Assembly (NCBI GenBank): GCA_017470525.1
Contig: JAFUYM010000023.1
Coordinates: forward strand, 1-50,208
Length of the DNA: 50,208 nucleotides
Direction: 5' to 3'
Origin: Bacteroidaceae bacterium
GTDB lineage: Bacteria; Bacteroidota; Bacteroidia; Bacteroidales; Bacteroidaceae
In this document: one piece after another, positions 37,101-43,033 of the stretch
Numbering within the stretch: position 1 is the stretch's first letter
Layout: each line of letters opens with the position of its first letter
Translations under genes and position numbers: made by a program
The notes under the pieces: generated by a model
What the model saw: only the letters and a program-made list of their open reading frames with translations
What the model was told of the DNA's origin: nothing
The model's database searches: none

Positions 37101-37336
37101 CGGTCGGTGCTAGACACAATGATAGCACCATCATTGGTTACTGCATTGAAAGCATAGCAAAGGCTGTTTTTTAAACCTGCTTTTTGTACTTTACATCGGC
37201 TGTCCTCTTGCTGTTTGAGTTCTTTGCCATGCATATATTGCCGTGCTTTCTCCAAGGTCTCTTGTCTTGTTACATCGTCAGCCCACATCATGACACTTGC
37301 CATAAGACAGACAAATAGCAATAGATACTTTTTCAT
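31109..37336 (-). CDS. Giant secreted FG-GAP/fibronectin/dockerin protein
   Basis: 2075 residues with signal MKKYLLLFVCLMASVMMWA. About 20-95 resembles the propeptide/inhibitor domain of C10 (streptopain) peptidases (SLCYAFNAVTNDGAIIVSST), but no Cys/His peptidase follows. About 100-235 is a carbohydrate-binding-like domain (NPSFEDGFTNWVQ), and about 240-305 is FIVAR-like. At least twelve calcium-type motifs follow in two blocks (DLNNDEIPDLL, DINHDGRKDIV, DYDGDGRLDI, DVNGDGADDIV, DLNNDGKMDYY), as in FG-GAP/VCBS propellers, with fibronectin III-like segments. About 1847-1900 is a type I dockerin pair (GDANDDGAVNVFD, DVNGDGIVNVFD), then a cohesin-like segment and a Por-type tail (IYNLSGQYMGT). 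Function unknown; adhesion or glycan binding is inferred. Confidence 0.85.
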   Translation of the reverse strand: MKKYLLLFVCLMASVMMWADDVTRQETLEKARQYMHGKELKQQEDSRCKVQKAGLKNSLCYAFNAVTNDGAIIVSSTDRTEDILDYSELGIENSEDCTAYIKNPSFEDGFTNWVQTNLQTQKNSQFPKKSGGYYVEKWTGSGGVGSASVSQTISNLPNGIYKLIVGAMNYTQSDTDKKNTGAYIFAGDEKETVYTPNDYSLTFISIAGEVEIGFVAKNASGNWIAVDNFRLYRIGNVNFEIVSEELNRIIADAEALKSDVKLNTDIDELQSAIDVAKLINAASTDDEIQKAYQNLRKAFEKYSKQHISAITDVSKSSPAIYERKVLYDCNGDGKLEYLSQSTVSSNWCWNDKDGVVIKEIPNTSNHALKEEKILLVEDLNNDEIPDLLLQYRILALSKGDGYTFLDNFTEGSSADGHALYNVFAMDINHDGRKDIVGFLSGQDAQGYTTTFTPIAFLQQKSGDFICTPVILSESPYSASDKSSFTQRQSVPSNASFAYGMFVGSTSTSLATSNISMASKDIQFVDFNNDGFLDMLDPEKGFSMFSMSDGSYYPTVFSGLVSPVDFNNDGLQDFAIFNKSKHQIFVNIAQSDGTYQEIKLLDNGNITAMYCQDLDGDNMPDIMALAPTKNMSFIVFFKNQGNATFEKYERVLPVQGYYDFLQPCDLLNTGVPVIPFVAGANQLAYISWDDDFNVREEPCLVNGEQLYLGSREGAAFRDYDGDGRLDIPSKLYQAGACLASMAKSANTAPSKVNAPSCFLDKLTGQLRINWEFTTDSENSRCDLTYEVRIGTNSAVSDVALHEVGKSNWCIINMGQLPAGTYHVSVRAKDSYGKRGDWSDCTMVNHANPLADFIISKKKTEDDNRYEYEKIGYKKDFFTSDVIVVTSLSDTDVTFSASPDGTVVSTGNGKAQISFSSMGTKTISMHTVNGNIIHKQIVIQPFKVKEMRDYYVDAQNYADLDADGVSEYLDGNIKTWTGKEYVSIPTLFNSDLSCGGVFADKTRNGYPDIKGATINDVYYNWLLNKGNLNFEVDNEELMDTEGHKLGTDNDYRIKSAIDINNDGLVDICTYRDLFLNRGNGMYEKIESDSRMVFTDYDQDGLMDIVLVGLRSSVYRNVGDGNFDLVKKDLKTTSQDNKSGGHNFWTNEFFFCDVNGDGADDIVNCYNHRMSTGVYVYTDEIVGDIVAYLASADHPYEKTMTLPGIPLRFDLNNDGKMDYYRLNITNQYETDTIFISQGEKYVPIIADVKFWPSRLQDVDNDNFPELLSNSKVYSIVSHKTNTPPTIPSNVTVSQTDKEIIVNWDAATDAETPAAQLLYNLSVKEKGREGDGAYVISPMNATRDEAKVMDYGIHHLRHATRYPIPLGCFEVGKTYEFCVQAVDAWMMHSPFSQKVEFSVVEKNLVSMPEISGVSIPTTYKLNNINGETPIITASDGAVIKDGMLTWNTPGTKIVTAKVGTLTSQQQILIHDMPDLNLPMPQKVMAGANVSIKLPEVFRTASDKVKLEADKQVAITMQGDSVANICMPIAAGTYHISVVYKDKLFGSVNNVQNVTTVELRPTIISVSDNHGKNKLIWDTSGVDESLVKAVRIYRETNLLGSYEMIAEMPLNLGEYTDEGSRSGVQSYSYRMTYIARDGDIESLPSDTHRTVLLMANYTNDNNLNLHWTPYEGADVENYTILMGTSAENLTPIATLPGDRKNYLVKSGSDGTAFYALQYTFANHHSPFVTKAATKQTDSMTEITLSNTLCSDEACEIVMAESLQIQCMEGEAVLNKDQKQIHLQAIVFPFSAFFTDVAWCITDGESLATIDAYGVLCLKANRGGGIVKVEASTIDGSNIKELIEVDVAASFISGDANDDGAVNVFDVTTTVNYILGGGDSNFNEDAADVNGDGIVNVFDVTKMVNIILGVNAGAQIRGLVEDGENGTMQPLAVGPDLLLVVEDASRYVAMQFDVMVHEGETVEDVVLNSAPKHVLSCRQIEKNHYRVVAYSMQNASFDPKENVLISLKRARGASVENAVFVTTDGRCIDMVIANEATRIDTITQKTNFDNIYNLSGQYMGTDMEKLPKGVYISNGKKFIIQ

Positions 37337-37499
37337 TGTTTTTAGTTTTTTAGATTGTTAATAAATAGCATATTGAGTCACTAAAATAAAATCCTTTGGC
37401 TCAAAAAGGAAAGAAGAATAGTTGACGGTTCAGAGATAGGCATAAAAGAAAGGTGTGAGCCTTTGCCTGATTCTCTGATGGTGGGTATTGGACTGACCC

Positions 37500-37616
37500 G
37501 TGCGAAAAGAATTGGTCGAATATACTGCTCACACCCCGATGTATGTGCAAGCAGTACGAAACCACCCACAACATACAATCGAAGGGGAGCGTGTTACATC
37601 CTTATTCGTTTCGCAC
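37500..37616 (-). promoter_or_regulatory. Structured 5' leader of the giant-protein gene
   Basis: Within the predicted 430-nt leader, GTGCGAAAAGAAT (37500-37512) and ATTCGTTTCGCAC (37604-37616) pair with one mismatch. Inside, 37534-37546 can pair with 37571-37587. A competing 11-bp hairpin (37523-37533 with 37544-37556) overlaps it. Another perfect hairpin TGCAACC/GGTTGCA lies at 37707-37722. The region 37337-37500 shows nothing else I can name. Confidence 0.5.
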
Positions 37617-37772
37617 GAGGTGTCTCATGCCTCATCTTTCCTAATTGATAGAAGTGTCCAATTTCACCATCAGGAAATAAAGCGTACGCGCTTCCTAAAT
37701 ATGTCTTGCAACCAAGGTTGCATCTCGCCTTCTGCAAACTTTCTGAAGCCGCATCAAGCAAGTTCTTGGAGG

Positions 37773-37804
37773 CAAAGTAAGCAAATAAATGAGAAAGCAC
37801 CAAA
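37773..37804 (-). promoter_or_regulatory. Promoter of the giant secreted-protein operon
   Basis: On the minus strand a TTTG (37801-37804) is followed after 20 bp by TTACTTTG (37773-37780), one base from the TAnnTTTG consensus. Transcription would start near 37767, leaving a leader of about 430 nt before the start at 37336. Confidence 0.55.
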
Positions 37805-37906
37805 ATTTTCCGCATTTATTTTCATTTATCGTATGATTATATACAAATGTTTGTCGTATTTTTTCTATCATGCACACTTTTTTGCATCATCCTTCACAAG
37901 AAAGGC

Positions 37907-38014
37907 GTACCCCTCGGCTACAATTGAGCGTACCCCTCGACTACGATTGATTGTACCCCTCGACTACGATATACAAAAACCCCTCGGCTGCGAATGGACG
38001 TAGCCGAGGGGATA
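37907..38014. repeat. Palindrome array B (five units)
   Basis: Units at 37907, 37930, 37953, 37977 and 38000, each 15 bp: GTACCCCTCGGCTAC, GTACCCCTCGACTAC twice, AAACCCCTCGGCTGC, and the flipped GTAGCCGAGGGGATA. Spacers are 8, 8, 9 and 8 bp. The last two units form a hairpin with CCCCTCGGCT paired to AGCCGAGGGG. It lies 26 bp beyond the kdsD stop. Confidence 0.88.
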
Positions 38015-38039
38015 TTATACAAAAACTTGTAAGAGGGAA

Positions 38040-38984
38040 TCAATTCATGATGGCGAAGTAATCGACGATGCCGACCAGTTTGCCGTGGTCGGTGACGAGG
38101 AGGGCGTGAATCTTGTGGTTGCGGAACATCTGCTGGATGGTGGTCAGTTTGGTTTCGGGCGAGATGGTCTTGGGGGTGCGGGTCATGGCTTCGCTGACGG
38201 GCAGGTTGATGAAGTTTTCTCGCGCACCTTCCACAGCACGGCGGATGTCGCCGTCGGTGATGATGCCAAGGATGCTGTCGCCTTCCATCACCACGCCCAG
38301 ACCGAGTTTGCCGCCACTGATAATCATGAGGGCATCGGAGAGGCGCATGGTGGGTGGCACGATGGGGAAGTTGTCGGTGTACATCACGTCTTTCACGCGC
38401 ACCAGCAGTTTGCGTCCGAGCGAGCCGCCGGGATGGAACAGGGCGAAGTCTCTTGCCTTGAACTTGCGCACCTCCATGAGGGCACAGGCCAGTGCGTCGC
38501 CCATGGCCATGGCGGCTGTGGTGCTGGAGGTGGGGGCCAGGTTGAGCGGGCAGGCTTCTCGCTCCACGCGACACAGGATGTGGTAGTCGGAGTGCTGTGC
38601 CAGCAGGGATTTGGCATCGCCCGTGATGGAGACGATGGGGATGTGGCGGTCTTCGAGCGAGGCGATGATGCGCAGCAGTTCGTCGGTGTTGCCCGAATTG
38701 CTAATCATGAGCAGCACGTCATCATTCATAATCATGCCGAGGTCGCCATGCAGAGCATCGAGGGCATTGAGATAGATGGATGGGGTGCCTGTCGAAGCGA
38801 GTGTGGCGGCGATTTTGGCTCCCACATGTCCCGACTTGCCCACACCCGTCACCACGACATGCCCTGTGCAGCGATGGATGAGGTCCACCACTTGCTCGAA
38901 GTTGTTGTCCAACTGAGGAACGAGGTCGAGCAGGGCTTGGGCTTCGTCGCGCAGACAACGTTCTGCATATATCTTTGAATTCAT
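38040..38984 (-). CDS. kdsD: Arabinose-5-phosphate isomerase (SIS + two CBS)
   Basis: Interconverts ribulose 5-phosphate and arabinose 5-phosphate, the first step of Kdo synthesis. 314 residues from the ATG at 38984 (MNSKIYAERCLRDEAQALLD); upstream in-frame sequence is Arg/His-rich antisense-type noise. The SIS domain has TGVGKSGHVGAKIAATLAST, ALHGDLGMI and ISNSGNTDELL; then HPGGSLGRKLL and two CBS domains (YTDNFPIVPPTMRLSDALMI, EAMTRTPKTISPE). All expected motifs are present. It lies about 100 nt after kdsA, with a dispersed repeat in between, and is followed by palindrome array B. Confidence 0.95.
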   Translation of the reverse strand: MNSKIYAERCLRDEAQALLDLVPQLDNNFEQVVDLIHRCTGHVVVTGVGKSGHVGAKIAATLASTGTPSIYLNALDALHGDLGMIMNDDVLLMISNSGNTDELLRIIASLEDRHIPIVSITGDAKSLLAQHSDYHILCRVEREACPLNLAPTSSTTAAMAMGDALACALMEVRKFKARDFALFHPGGSLGRKLLVRVKDVMYTDNFPIVPPTMRLSDALMIISGGKLGLGVVMEGDSILGIITDGDIRRAVEGARENFINLPVSEAMTRTPKTISPETKLTTIQQMFRNHKIHALLVTDHGKLVGIVDYFAIMN

Positions 38985-38995
38985 AGGAAATTGTC

Positions 38996-39067
38996 TGTGA
39001 AAAGTGAAAAATCTATTGTTTTGGGAGTGAAAAGAGTGATGAGAAGTGAGAAGGAGTGAGAGCCGAA
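38996..39067. repeat. Dispersed repeat, GTGAAAAATC family (copy 3, single arm)
   Basis: About 70 bp, starting GTGAAAAGTGAAAAATCTAT and ending GAGTGAGAGCCGAATG. It is nearly the reverse complement of the right arm at 29024-29090. It has no partner arm here and fills the kdsA-kdsD gap. Confidence 0.75.
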
Positions 39068-39085
39068 TGTTTTCATTCTTAATTT

Positions 39086-39844
39086 TTAGTTTTCTATCAG
39101 GCTGGCAATGACTCTGTCGAGGTCGCTCAGATAGAGCATGTTGGGGCCATCGGAGAGAGCGTTGTCGGGGTCGGGATGCACTTCGAAGAAGAAGCCGTTG
39201 GCTCCGAACGCTTTGGCTGCCAGTGCCATGGCTGGCACAAACTCGCGGTTGCCTCCAGTCTTGCCGCCTGCTGCACCCGGACGCTGCACGGAGTGGGTGC
39301 AGTCCATGATGACGGTATCGGTGAAGCGGTGCATGTCGGCGATGTTGCGGAAATCGACGGCAAGGTTGTTGTAGCCATAGATGTTGCCGCGCTCGGTCAG
39401 CCACACGTTGTCATTGCCGCTCTCACGCACTTTCTGCACCGGGAACTCCATGTCCAAGCCCGAAAGGAACTGTGCCTTCTTGATGTTGACGGTGCGGCCT
39501 GTTCGGGCAGCGGCCACCAACAAGTCGGTCTGTCGGCAGAGGAACGCTGGAATCTGCAGCACATCGGCCACTTCGCCGACGGGTTGTGCTTGATAACTCT
39601 CGTGGATGTCGGTGAGGATGCGGAGTCCGTACTTCTCCTTGATGTTGGAGAGCATCAGCATTCCTTTTTCCAGACCTGGGCCACGGTAGGAGTGGATGGA
39701 GGTGCGGTTCGCCTTGTCGAAAGAAGACTTGAAAATAATGTCAAGGTCGTATTTTTCATTGAGCCGCACTAACTCCTGAGCCACCTCTTCAAGGCACTCC
39801 ATCGACTCAATCACACAAGGACCTGCAATAATGGTTGGTTTCAT
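39086..39844 (-). CDS. kdsA: Kdo-8-phosphate synthase
   Basis: Condenses arabinose 5-phosphate with phosphoenolpyruvate. 252 residues from the ATG at 39844 (MKPTIIAGPCVIES); Met at 39856 is an alternative, and a Met at 39892 would overlap ssb. Motifs: IAGPCVIES, FDKANRTSIHSYRGPG, MDCTHSVQRPGAAGGKTGGN and FFEVHPDPDNALSDG. The Cys in GPC places it in the metal-dependent class, with His, Glu and Asp ligands in the later motifs. Between ssb and kdsD on the same strand, so supply (kdsD) and condensation (kdsA) are neighbours, while kdsC lies at 16 kb. Confidence 0.95.
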   Translation of the reverse strand: MKPTIIAGPCVIESMECLEEVAQELVRLNEKYDLDIIFKSSFDKANRTSIHSYRGPGLEKGMLMLSNIKEKYGLRILTDIHESYQAQPVGEVADVLQIPAFLCRQTDLLVAAARTGRTVNIKKAQFLSGLDMEFPVQKVRESGNDNVWLTERGNIYGYNNLAVDFRNIADMHRFTDTVIMDCTHSVQRPGAAGGKTGGNREFVPAMALAAKAFGANGFFFEVHPDPDNALSDGPNMLYLSDLDRVIASLIEN

Positions 39845-39857
39845 GTCTGTCAACATT

Positions 39858-39887
39858 TTAGAAAGGATAGTCTTAGAAAGGATAGTC
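39858..39887. repeat. 15-bp tandem duplication at the ssb stop
   Basis: On the minus strand GACTATCCTTTCTAA occurs twice in a row. The first copy encodes the ssb C-terminal residues DYPF and stop; the second lies just after it, before the kdsA start. Confidence 0.9.
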
Positions 39888-40295
39888 ACCATTGTTTTCT
39901 GAAGGAGTCACCGCCGCAGGAGAAGAAGGTTGGGCTGATTGCTGTTCACCACCTACAGAAGTGGAGGGCTTTGGAGAAAGCAGTTCCATATTATCCACCA
40001 TGATTTCGAAGGTCTTTCGGGTGATGCCTGAACGGTCTGTCCAATCGCGGCTCTGTATCTTTCCTTCCACATAAAGTTTGTCGCCTTTATGCACATATCT
40101 TTCAACGGTTTCGCCTAATTTACGCCAAAAGATGCAAGTGTGCCACTCGGTGCGGTCTGGCACCTGTGTACCATTCTGAAGTGTATAACCACGCTCGGTA
40201 GTAGCAAGACGCACTTGTGCCACACAAACACCTTGGTCGAGATATTTCACCTGTGGGTCTTGCCCCACATTGCCTATCAGCATTACTTTATTCAT
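39873..40295 (-). CDS. ssb: Single-stranded DNA-binding protein
   Basis: 140 residues: OB-fold opening NKVMLIGNVGQDPQVKYLDQ, TEWHTCIFWRKLGETVERYV, KGDKLYVEGKIQSRDWTD, a Ser/Pro-rich flexible tail and the acidic-aromatic end NNGDYPF, which serves as the partner-binding tip (usually DDIPF). Binds ssDNA as a tetramer in replication and repair. Its last codons are part of a 15-bp tandem duplication. It lies 51 nt after aroC and just before kdsA. Confidence 0.95.
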   Translation of the reverse strand: MNKVMLIGNVGQDPQVKYLDQGVCVAQVRLATTERGYTLQNGTQVPDRTEWHTCIFWRKLGETVERYVHKGDKLYVEGKIQSRDWTDRSGITRKTFEIMVDNMELLSPKPSTSVGGEQQSAQPSSPAAVTPSENNGDYPF

Positions 40296-40346
40296 AATTT
40301 GAGTTTTTATAACGTGATGACGAGATAACGTGATAAAGAAATGAGG

Positions 40347-41423
40347 TCAAAGTTTGACGGTTTGATTGAGCAGATAATGATCGAGAATCGTCATGGCTGC
40401 CATCGCTTCCACAACAGGAACGGCACGAGGCAGCACACAAGGGTCATGGCGACCTTTCACTTCAAGCATGGTTTCCTCCCCCTCCTTCGTCACCGTCGGC
40501 TGTGGGCGCAACTGGGTCGCAACAGGTTTGAAAAGGACACGGAAATAGATGTCCTGTCCGTTGGAAATACCCCCCTGAATGCCTCCCGAATGGTTGGTGC
40601 GGGTGCTGATTGTTCCTTCATCATTGAAGAAGATGTCATTCTGCTCAGAGCCTCTCTGCCCCACTCCTTCAAAACCTTCACCATACTCAAAACCCTTCAC
40701 GGCATTGATGCTCAACATGGCGGCTCCGAGGTCGGCATGAAGTTTAGAGAAAGCAGGTTCGCCCAATCCTACAGGACACCCTTTCACCACACAGGAAATG
40801 ATACCACCGATAGTGTCACCATCCGCCTTCACATCCAAAATCAGTTGCTCCATTTTTTTCGCAGTCTCTATATCGGGACAACGCACGGGATTGCTCTCGA
40901 TGAGCGTGAAATCATACTTGCGGTAATCTCTGTCAATAGCAATATCACCCACCTGCGAGGTGTAAGCAGTAACGTCAATGCCCAACTGCTTCAACACCAA
41001 CTTTGCCAATGCTCCTCCCACACAACGGGAAATGGTTTCACGTGCAGAAGAGCGTCCACCTCCACGATGATCACGCAAACCATATTTCTGCGTGTAAGTG
41101 TAGTCAGCGTGAGAAGGGCGATACACATTGCGCACATTCTCATAGTCATTGGAATGTTGGTTGGTGTTTCTGACCAGAAAACCGATAGGGCATCCTGTGC
41201 TTTTGCCTTCAAACACACCCGAAAGCAACTCCACCACATCACCCTCCTGTCTGCCAGTGGTGATACGGCTCTGTCCTGGTTTCCGACGATTCAGTTCCGA
41301 CTGAATAAAATCCATATCAATGGCAATGCCTGCCGGCATGCCATCCACCACACCACCGATGGCTGCACCATGACTCTCACCAAAAGTGGTCAGCGTGAAT
41401 ATATGTCCGAATGTATTTCTCAT
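40347..41423 (-). CDS. aroC: Chorismate synthase
   Basis: Makes chorismate from 5-enolpyruvylshikimate-3-phosphate, with reduced FMN. 358 residues from the ATG at 41423 ([19 protein letters not shown]), the universal start of the family; upstream frame is antisense to slyD. Further motifs: [42 protein letters not shown] and the late [16 protein letters not shown]. Full length and intact. Begins 1 nt after the slyD stop, so the two are translationally linked. Confidence 0.97.
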   Translation of the reverse strand: MRNTFGHIFTLTTFGESHGAAIGGVVDGMPAGIAIDMDFIQSELNRRKPGQSRITTGRQEGDVVELLSGVFEGKSTGCPIGFLVRNTNQHSNDYENVRNVYRPSHADYTYTQKYGLRDHRGGGRSSARETISRCVGGALAKLVLKQLGIDVTAYTSQVGDIAIDRDYRKYDFTLIESNPVRCPDIETAKKMEQLILDVKADGDTIGGIISCVVKGCPVGLGEPAFSKLHADLGAAMLSINAVKGFEYGEGFEGVGQRGSEQNDIFFNDEGTISTRTNHSGGIQGGISNGQDIYFRVLFKPVATQLRPQPTVTKEGEETMLEVKGRHDPCVLPRAVPVVEAMAAMTILDHYLLNQTVKL

Positions 41424-41424
41424 A

Positions 41425-42000
41425 TCAGTGGCATCCTCCACAGCCGCCTCCAGCGCAACCACCACAACTACCGCTGTTGCAATCTCCACCGCAACCAGCA
41501 CATTCACTTGTGATGTTGAGCATGGCAGCAATTTCCTCGTTGGCGGCAGGACGGGCATCAATGATGTGCCCCACAAAGTGCAAGTCCTGTCCTGCACGTG
41601 GATGATTCAAGTCTATCGTTATCTTGTCAGGCTTGATTTCAATGATGGTGGCATTGAAACGCCCACCTTCCTCATTCATCATCGGCACAACGGCACCTTC
41701 ATGGATATAGTTGAAATCCAATTTCCCATCAACCATGAACACCGACTGGTCAACATCGAACATCAACTCTTCGACGAACTCTCCGTAGGCATCCTTACAT
41801 GGAATTATAAAGTCGAACTCGTCGCCACGTTCAAGATGCGCAATGTTCGACTCAAAAAGCGGAAGCACCAGATTAAGTCCACTGATGAACTCGAAAGGAT
41901 GCCGTCTGTTTGCCACTTCGACGGGTTCCTCATCCTCTTCACCATCTTCTATCGTGTAAAGTCTGTATGCCACTGTAATGTATCTGTTGTCAACTGCCAT
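41425..42000 (-). CDS. slyD: SlyD-type FKBP peptidyl-prolyl isomerase
   Basis: 191 residues. N-terminal FKBP domain interrupted by the insert-in-flap chaperone domain, as in SlyD ([20 protein letters not shown], then the flap [23 protein letters not shown]-like [16 protein letters not shown]). The C-terminal tail is Cys/Gly/His-rich ([20 protein letters not shown] and on to a final His), a metal-binding tail known from SlyD where it carries nickel for hydrogenase or urease. It lies 1 nt before aroC. Cytosolic. Confidence 0.92.
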   Translation of the reverse strand: MAVDNRYITVAYRLYTIEDGEEDEEPVEVANRRHPFEFISGLNLVLPLFESNIAHLERGDEFDFIIPCKDAYGEFVEELMFDVDQSVFMVDGKLDFNYIHEGAVVPMMNEEGGRFNATIIEIKPDKITIDLNHPRAGQDLHFVGHIIDARPAANEEIAAMLNITSECAGCGGDCNSGSCGGCAGGGCGGCH

Positions 42001-42058
42001 ACTGAAAAAATTTAGTGATTAAGCATTTCTGTTGCAAAGATAGCGAAAAATGTAATAA

Positions 42059-42148
42059 GTGAAAAGTGAAAAGTGAAAAAACTCCGTTGCCGACCTTCCG
42101 AAAGGCAAGTTCGGGCGATTTTTCACGTTCCGCTTCCCACTTTTCAAC
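42059..42148. repeat. Dispersed inverted repeat, GTGAAAAATC family (copy 4)
   Basis: Left arm GTGAAAAGTGAAAAGTGAAA (from 42059) and right arm from 42117 (GATTTTTCACGTTCCGC and on to CACTTTTCAAC) are imperfect inverted complements. The centre has GGCAAGTTCGG, the complement of the CCGAACTTGCC of copy 1. It directly precedes the -7 box at 42158. Confidence 0.65.
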
Positions 42149-42157
42149 AAAAATCTC

Positions 42158-42165
42158 TACCTTTG
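42158..42165 (+). promoter_or_regulatory. -7 box of the GIN-domain lipoprotein gene
   Basis: TACCTTTG followed by C, 33 bp before the start at 42198. As at 12048, it follows CACTTTTCA by 11 bp, so the -33 region is inside a GTGAAAAATC-family repeat. Confidence 0.6.
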
Positions 42166-42197
42166 CGAAAAAGAATCAAATTACACACCTAAAAATC

Positions 42198-42938
42198 ATG
42201 AAATACGGATATATCATTACAATTTCAGCCATACTGCTATTAGGGTCGTGCGACAACATCCCCAAGCAGGTGGAAAACATGGTTTCTGAACATAAGAAGG
42301 AAAATGCAGAGAAGAAGGAGCCAACCGAAAGGAAAAGGAACATCATCAAACAACACATCAACATTCCCCGCGATTTCAGTTACATCACCAATCTGGGAAG
42401 CATTGACATCATTTATACACAAGGGAATTTCAGCGTCGAGGTGGAAGGAGACAGTGCCACCCTCAATTTCCTGAAAACTGATTTTGACAGCAATTTGCTG
42501 ACCGTCAGCATCCAAAACGATGGCAACAAAGATTACAATTTCTATGGCAATACAAGCAACGTGAAAATGTATGTGTCCTGCCCCGACCTGAAATGTGTAA
42601 GCGTTTGTGGAAACGGCAGTTTCAAGAGTCAAGCCACATGGCGGACAGAAGACCTCCAGTTGGGTGTTTTAGGAAGTGGCTCCATGAACATCGAGAAGGT
42701 GGAATGCACCACGTTCAGCCTTCAGTCGTCCGACATTGGCAACATCAGCATTGCCGACCTTCATGCCGAAGATGCCACCATCTACTCACGCAGTTCTGCC
42801 CATATCGACCTGAATGTCGATGTCAACAACCTCATGGTTCTCAACGATGGCACCCAAACACTTACACTCTCAGGAAAAGCCAAAAACACCATCATCAAGA
42901 ATCCAAGAGACAAGAACTTAATCAACAATCTGCAATGA
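42198..42938 (+). CDS. GIN-domain (DUF2807) lipoprotein
   Basis: 246 residues from the ATG at 42198 (MKYGYIITISAILLLGSC, lipobox LGSC). A charged spacer (Lys/Glu-rich, about 30-60) leads to a right-handed beta-helix of the putative auto-transporter adhesin head (GIN, DUF2807) type: YITNLGSIDIIYTQGNFSVE, SCPDLKCVSVCGNGSFKS, LGVLGSGSMNIEKVECTTFS. Function unknown; anchored to a membrane by lipid. Ends 10 bp before palindrome array C. Confidence 0.82.
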   Translation: MKYGYIITISAILLLGSCDNIPKQVENMVSEHKKENAEKKEPTERKRNIIKQHINIPRDFSYITNLGSIDIIYTQGNFSVEVEGDSATLNFLKTDFDSNLLTVSIQNDGNKDYNFYGNTSNVKMYVSCPDLKCVSVCGNGSFKSQATWRTEDLQLGVLGSGSMNIEKVECTTFSLQSSDIGNISIADLHAEDATIYSRSSAHIDLNVDVNNLMVLNDGTQTLTLSGKAKNTIIKNPRDKNLINNLQ

Positions 42939-42947
42939 CAAATAAAC

Positions 42948-43008
42948 ATACCCGAGGGGTACGCCGCATCGTACCCCTCGGGTATCATATGGCGTACCCC
43001 TCGGGTAC
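42948..43008. repeat. Palindrome array C, with terminator
   Basis: Units ATACCCGAGGGGTAC (42948-42962), GTACCCCTCGGGTAT (42971-42985) and GTACCCCTCGGGTAC (42994-43008), separated by 8-bp spacers GCCGCATC and CATATGGC. Units 1 and 2 are exact inverted complements including the A/T end bases. The last unit is followed by GCTTTTTTG, so it can end transcription of the plus-strand gene; the array lies between convergent genes. Confidence 0.9.
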
Positions 43009-43033
43009 GCTTTTTTGTTTTTTCAGAATTACC

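Noticed and set aside
37500-37616. Invertible promoter flanked by inverted repeats
   Set aside because: The arms have a mismatch, and no promoter lies between them; the likely promoter is at 37773-37804. No invertase gene is nearby.
37594-37815. 73-residue minus-strand protein
   Set aside because: Its start codon lies upstream of the predicted promoter and the region is rich in RNA-type stems; codon pattern gives no family.
38985-39404. 140-residue N-terminal extension of kdsD
   Set aside because: It is out-of-frame reading of kdsA and the repeat, rich in Arg and Pro; family members start at MNSKIYAE-type sequence.
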